Origin: Cyanobium sp. PCC 7001 | GTDB lineage: Bacteria; Cyanobacteriota; Cyanobacteriia; PCC-6307; Cyanobiaceae | Reading direction: 5' to 3' | DNA length: 55,296 bases | Assembly (NCBI RefSeq): GCF_000155635.1 | Contig: NZ_DS990556.1 | Span: 554,780-610,075 of the forward strand | Part shown: positions 52,761 to 55,296 of the stretch, piece by piece | Layout: every line of letters starts with the position of its first letter | Numbering within the stretch: the first letter of the stretch is position 1 | Notes under the pieces: generated by a model | Told to the model about the DNA's origin: nothing | The model's database searches: none | The model's input: the letters and a program-made list of their open reading frames with translations, nothing else | Program-made: the position numbers and the translations under genes

Positions 52761-53135
52761 ATGGGTGCTGCCATTCAGTTCTTCCGTGGTGTGGACGAAC
52801 CGGTCGTACCCGACATTCGCCTCACCCGCTCCCGCGATGGACGCACCGGTCAGGCCATGTTCGTGTTCGAGGAGCCCGATGCCCTCGCGCCCGAAAGCAT
52901 GGGGGACATCACCGGCATGTTCCTGGTGGATGAGGAAGGCGAGCTGGTGACCCGCGAGGTGAAGGCACGGTTTGTGAACGGCAAGGCCAGCGCCATCGAG
53001 GCCACCTACACATGGAAGAGCACGGCCGATTTCGAACGCTTCATGCGCTTCGCCCAGCGCTACGCCGACAGCCACGACCTTGGCTTCTCCGGCCAGAACG
53101 ATGGCGACGCCAGCGAGGCCACGAGCGAGGGCTGA
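52761..53135 (+). CDS. psb28: Photosystem II assembly protein Psb28
   Basis: It binds PSII assembly intermediates near cytochrome b559 and protects them during biogenesis and repair. The 124 residues match: [20 protein letters not shown] at the N-terminus, FVFEEPDAL, then [18 protein letters not shown] and [20 protein letters not shown]. The acidic Ser/Glu tail (about 112-124) is a small extension. ATG start. The end overlaps or abuts the first AI-2E permease depending on that gene's start. Confidence 0.97.
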   Translation: MGAAIQFFRGVDEPVVPDIRLTRSRDGRTGQAMFVFEEPDALAPESMGDITGMFLVDEEGELVTREVKARFVNGKASAIEATYTWKSTADFERFMRFAQRYADSHDLGFSGQNDGDASEATSEG

Positions 53136-53139
53136 GGTC

Positions 53140-54201
53140 TTGCGATTCGGCCAATGGCTGGGGCTGCTGGCCCTGGCGGCATCGCTGCTGCTGCTCTGGA
53201 GCCTGCGCCAGAGCCTGATGACCCTGTTCGCGGCGGTGGTGCTGGCCATGGCGCTGTGCACCCTCGTGGGCTGGGTGCGTCAGCGGCTCGGCTGCGGCCG
53301 TCCCCTGGCGGTGCTGCTGAGCCTGGGCCTGGTCTCGGTGGTGGCGGCCATCCTCGCCACGGCCGTCATCCCCCCGTTCATCGACCAGTTCGCCGAGCTG
53401 GTGGCCAAGCTGCCGGCGGCGGCGGCCACGCTGCTGAGCCTGATGCGGGGCTGGATCGCCGGCGCCAGCCAGATGCTCTACGGCCGCAGCGACGGCAGCC
53501 TCGACTGGCTCAGGGAAGGCCTGTTCAGCAGTGGAACCACGGAGAACCTCCGGGGCGGGGCCCTGCAACTGCTCGGTCTGGCCGGCGGCATCGGCTCCGG
53601 GCTGGTGCAGCTGCTGTTCGTGGTGGCCGTGGCCCTGATGATCACGGTGCAACCGGTGGCCTACCGCGAAATCGCCGTGCTGTTGATCCCGTCCTTCTAC
53701 CGGCGCCGCTTCCGCAGGGTTCTGATCCACTGCGGCGAGGCCCTGAGCGCCTGGATGGGAGGGGTGTTGATCAGTTCCCTCTGCGTGGGGGTGCTCGCCG
53801 CCATCGGCCTTTCCCTGCTGGACGTGAAGCTGGTGGCCGCCAATGCCGTCCTGGCCGGCCTGCTCAACATCATTCCCAACATCGGCCCCACCCTGAGCAC
53901 GATCTTCCCAATGTCGGTCGCCCTGCTCGATTCGCCGCTGAAGGCACTGGCTGTGCTGCTGCTGTATGTGGGCGTTCAGAACCTGGAGAGCTACCTCATC
54001 ACCCCATCGGTGATGCAGCACCAGCTGGATCTGCTGCCCGGGCTCACCCTCACCGCCCAGCTTCTGTTCACCGTGCTGTTCGGCCCTCTGGGTCTGCTGC
54101 TGGCCCTGCCGCTGGCCGTCTGTCTGCAGGTGATCGTGCGCGAGGTGCTGATCCACGACGTGCTGGATGGCTGGAAACGGCCGCCACTCGGGCGTGCCTG
54201 A
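53140..54201 (+). CDS. AI-2E family transporter (first of two)
   Basis: It is a polytopic membrane protein of the PerM/AI-2E family; substrates differ among members, so the AI-2 label does not prove quorum-signal export. I start at TTG 53140 (353 residues) with GAGG nine bases upstream; ATG 53101 or 53080 would overlap psb28. About eight membrane segments surround a central extramembrane region (about 80-170). The signature NIIPNIGPTLSTIFPM lies near residue 248, followed by a PLGLLLALPLAV C-terminal helix. The second paralogue follows after 27 bases. Confidence 0.88.
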   Translation: MRFGQWLGLLALAASLLLLWSLRQSLMTLFAAVVLAMALCTLVGWVRQRLGCGRPLAVLLSLGLVSVVAAILATAVIPPFIDQFAELVAKLPAAAATLLSLMRGWIAGASQMLYGRSDGSLDWLREGLFSSGTTENLRGGALQLLGLAGGIGSGLVQLLFVVAVALMITVQPVAYREIAVLLIPSFYRRRFRRVLIHCGEALSAWMGGVLISSLCVGVLAAIGLSLLDVKLVAANAVLAGLLNIIPNIGPTLSTIFPMSVALLDSPLKALAVLLLYVGVQNLESYLITPSVMQHQLDLLPGLTLTAQLLFTVLFGPLGLLLALPLAVCLQVIVREVLIHDVLDGWKRPPLGRA

Positions 54202-54228
54202 CCCCGTCGATCCGATGCGCTTCCTCTC

Positions 54229-55263
54229 GTGACGGGCCAGGACAGATCCGGACCAGTGATCGAGGGGCGCACCGTGCTCGGGCTCCTCGCCCTGATCGTT
54301 CTCGGGTTGCTCACCTGGGAGCTGCGCTGGGTGCTGCTGGTGTTCTTCGGCGCCGTGGTGCTCGGGGTGGCGCTGGATGTGCCCATCACCCTGCTGATGC
54401 GGCGGCTGCGGCTTAGGCGTCCGACCGCCCTGGCCCTGGTGCTGCTGGTGCTGCTGTTGGTGGGCGGGTGGTTGAGTCAGCAGCTGCTGCCCGAGCTGCT
54501 GCAGCAGATCAGCCAGCTGGGGCAGCTGATTCCGGAGGTGGCAGCCCGCCTGGCCAGCATGGCCGGGCGGGTGGCGTGGCTGCCGCGACTGGACCAGAGC
54601 CTGGAACGCCTCGCCAGCTGGGATGGTCTGCAGCCCCTGGGCGCCCAGCTGCTGGGCATGGCCGGCGGTGCCGCCAACACCACGGTGCAGATGCTGCTCA
54701 TGGGATTGCTGGCCATCCTGCTGGCCTTCGATCCTGCGACCCATCGCCGCCTGGTGATCGCTCTCACCCCGCGCAAGTGGCGCCAGCCCATGGCGGGCCT
54801 GCTGGATGAGTGTCGCGAGGCGCTGGGCGGCTGGCTGGCGGGGATGACCCTCTCGGCGGTGACGGTGTTCCTGCTCACCTGGGCCGGGCTGGTGCTGCTG
54901 CAGGTTCCCCTGGCCCTGCTCAGTGCCCTGGTGTGTGGGCTGCTCACCTTCGTGCCCACCATCGGACCCACCGCCGCCACGTTGCTGCCGCTGGCCGTGG
55001 CGCTGCTGGTGTCCCCCACCAAGGTGGTGCAGGTGCTGGTGCTGCGGCTGGTGCTCCAGAACGGCGAGGCCTTCCTGCTCACGCCGATGCTGCTCAGCCG
55101 CACCGTGAACCTCCTGCCCACCGTGGCGTTGATGGCCCAGCTCAGCCTGGGCACCCTGCTGGGTCTGCCCGGGGTGCTGCTGGCGCTGCCGCTGGTGGTG
55201 GTGCTGCAGGTGCTCTGCCGTGAGGTGGTGGTGCACGGCGTGATGGACCGCTGGACCTCCTGA
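54229..55263 (+). CDS. AI-2E family transporter (second of two)
   Basis: It is a paralogue of the preceding permease. The start is GTG 54229 (344 residues). It has the same layout: N-terminal helix pair, extramembrane segment rich in Gln/Leu (about 80-145), and a C-terminal helix bundle with FVPTIGPTAATLLPLAVALL in place of the NIIPNIGPT block, ending GLPGVLLALPLVVVLQV. The two copies differ a lot in sequence, so the duplication is old. The last 33 bases of the window after it hold nothing recognisable. Confidence 0.9.
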   Translation: MTGQDRSGPVIEGRTVLGLLALIVLGLLTWELRWVLLVFFGAVVLGVALDVPITLLMRRLRLRRPTALALVLLVLLLVGGWLSQQLLPELLQQISQLGQLIPEVAARLASMAGRVAWLPRLDQSLERLASWDGLQPLGAQLLGMAGGAANTTVQMLLMGLLAILLAFDPATHRRLVIALTPRKWRQPMAGLLDECREALGGWLAGMTLSAVTVFLLTWAGLVLLQVPLALLSALVCGLLTFVPTIGPTAATLLPLAVALLVSPTKVVQVLVLRLVLQNGEAFLLTPMLLSRTVNLLPTVALMAQLSLGTLLGLPGVLLALPLVVVLQVLCREVVVHGVMDRWTS

Positions 55264-55296
55264 TCCAGGCTCCTGGCCATCCGGGATCTCTGGCGC

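Overview
The window reads as a GC-rich unicellular picocyanobacterium of the Synechococcus/Cyanobium type. The evidence is a set of phototroph genes: chlP, hemA, a GUN4 protein, psb28, the allophycocyanin-like core subunit apcF, the bilin reductase pcyA, ferredoxin-sulfite reductase, class II FBPase/SBPase and SipA. The pcyA and apcF genes mean a phycobilisome is present. Coding density is very high. Many genes overlap by 1-4 bases (ATGA, GTGA or TGATG junctions), and GTG/TTG starts are common. I see no rRNA, tRNA, CRISPR array, prophage or insertion sequence.

Layout. 0-9.3 kb: ilvD, then a leftward block of central carbon and tetrapyrrole genes (glpX, hemA, glgC, and an operon gnd-pgl-CIA30-hypothetical). 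9.4-13.6 kb: rpe faces ccsA across a strong hairpin, followed by the LPS-export genes lptF/G, lptB and lptA. 13.6-18.5 kb: a DUF309 protein, typA, a VanY-like peptidase and chlP. 18.5-23.7 kb: glyS, sulfite reductase, a small exported protein and a VanX-like dipeptidase. 23.7-28.8 kb: recG, a long uncharacterised protein, tsf and rpsB. 29-34 kb: a glycosyltransferase, a 51-residue basic protein, and a tightly coupled pcyA-devB-devC-devA operon. 34-37.5 kb: a catalytic/non-catalytic M16 peptidase pair and a ferritin-like diiron protein. 37.5-42.9 kb: sipA, bioY, lspA, an FHA-PBP1 fusion and a DUF697-type GTPase. 42.7-46.8 kb: a small membrane protein coupled to a PLP decarboxylase, tadA, an alanine-glyoxylate-type aminotransferase and apcF. 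47-49.4 kb: glnA under an NtcA-like promoter, coupled to a Fe(II)/2-oxoglutarate oxygenase. 49.3-52.7 kb: a more variable stretch with a frameshifted small gene, an FkbM methyltransferase, small unknown proteins, an RsbW-like kinase and a GUN4 protein. 52.7 kb to the end: psb28 and two AI-2E family permeases.

The genes fit a photoautotroph's housekeeping: Calvin and oxidative pentose phosphate flux (glpX, rpe, gnd, pgl), glycogen (glgC), tetrapyrroles and pigments (hemA, chlP, GUN4, pcyA, apcF), nitrogen (glnA) and sulfur (sir) assimilation, and envelope building (lpt genes, PBP1, VanX/VanY, lspA, devBCA). The most interesting items are: the 13-bp tandem duplication that frameshifts a small gene with a good ribosome binding site; the oxygenase coupled to glnA; the pcyA-devBCA coupling; the orphan ferritin-like diiron protein; and the CIA30 gene inside the gnd-pgl operon. 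I do not see a clear new defence or mobile system; most of the window is conserved cyanobacterial core.
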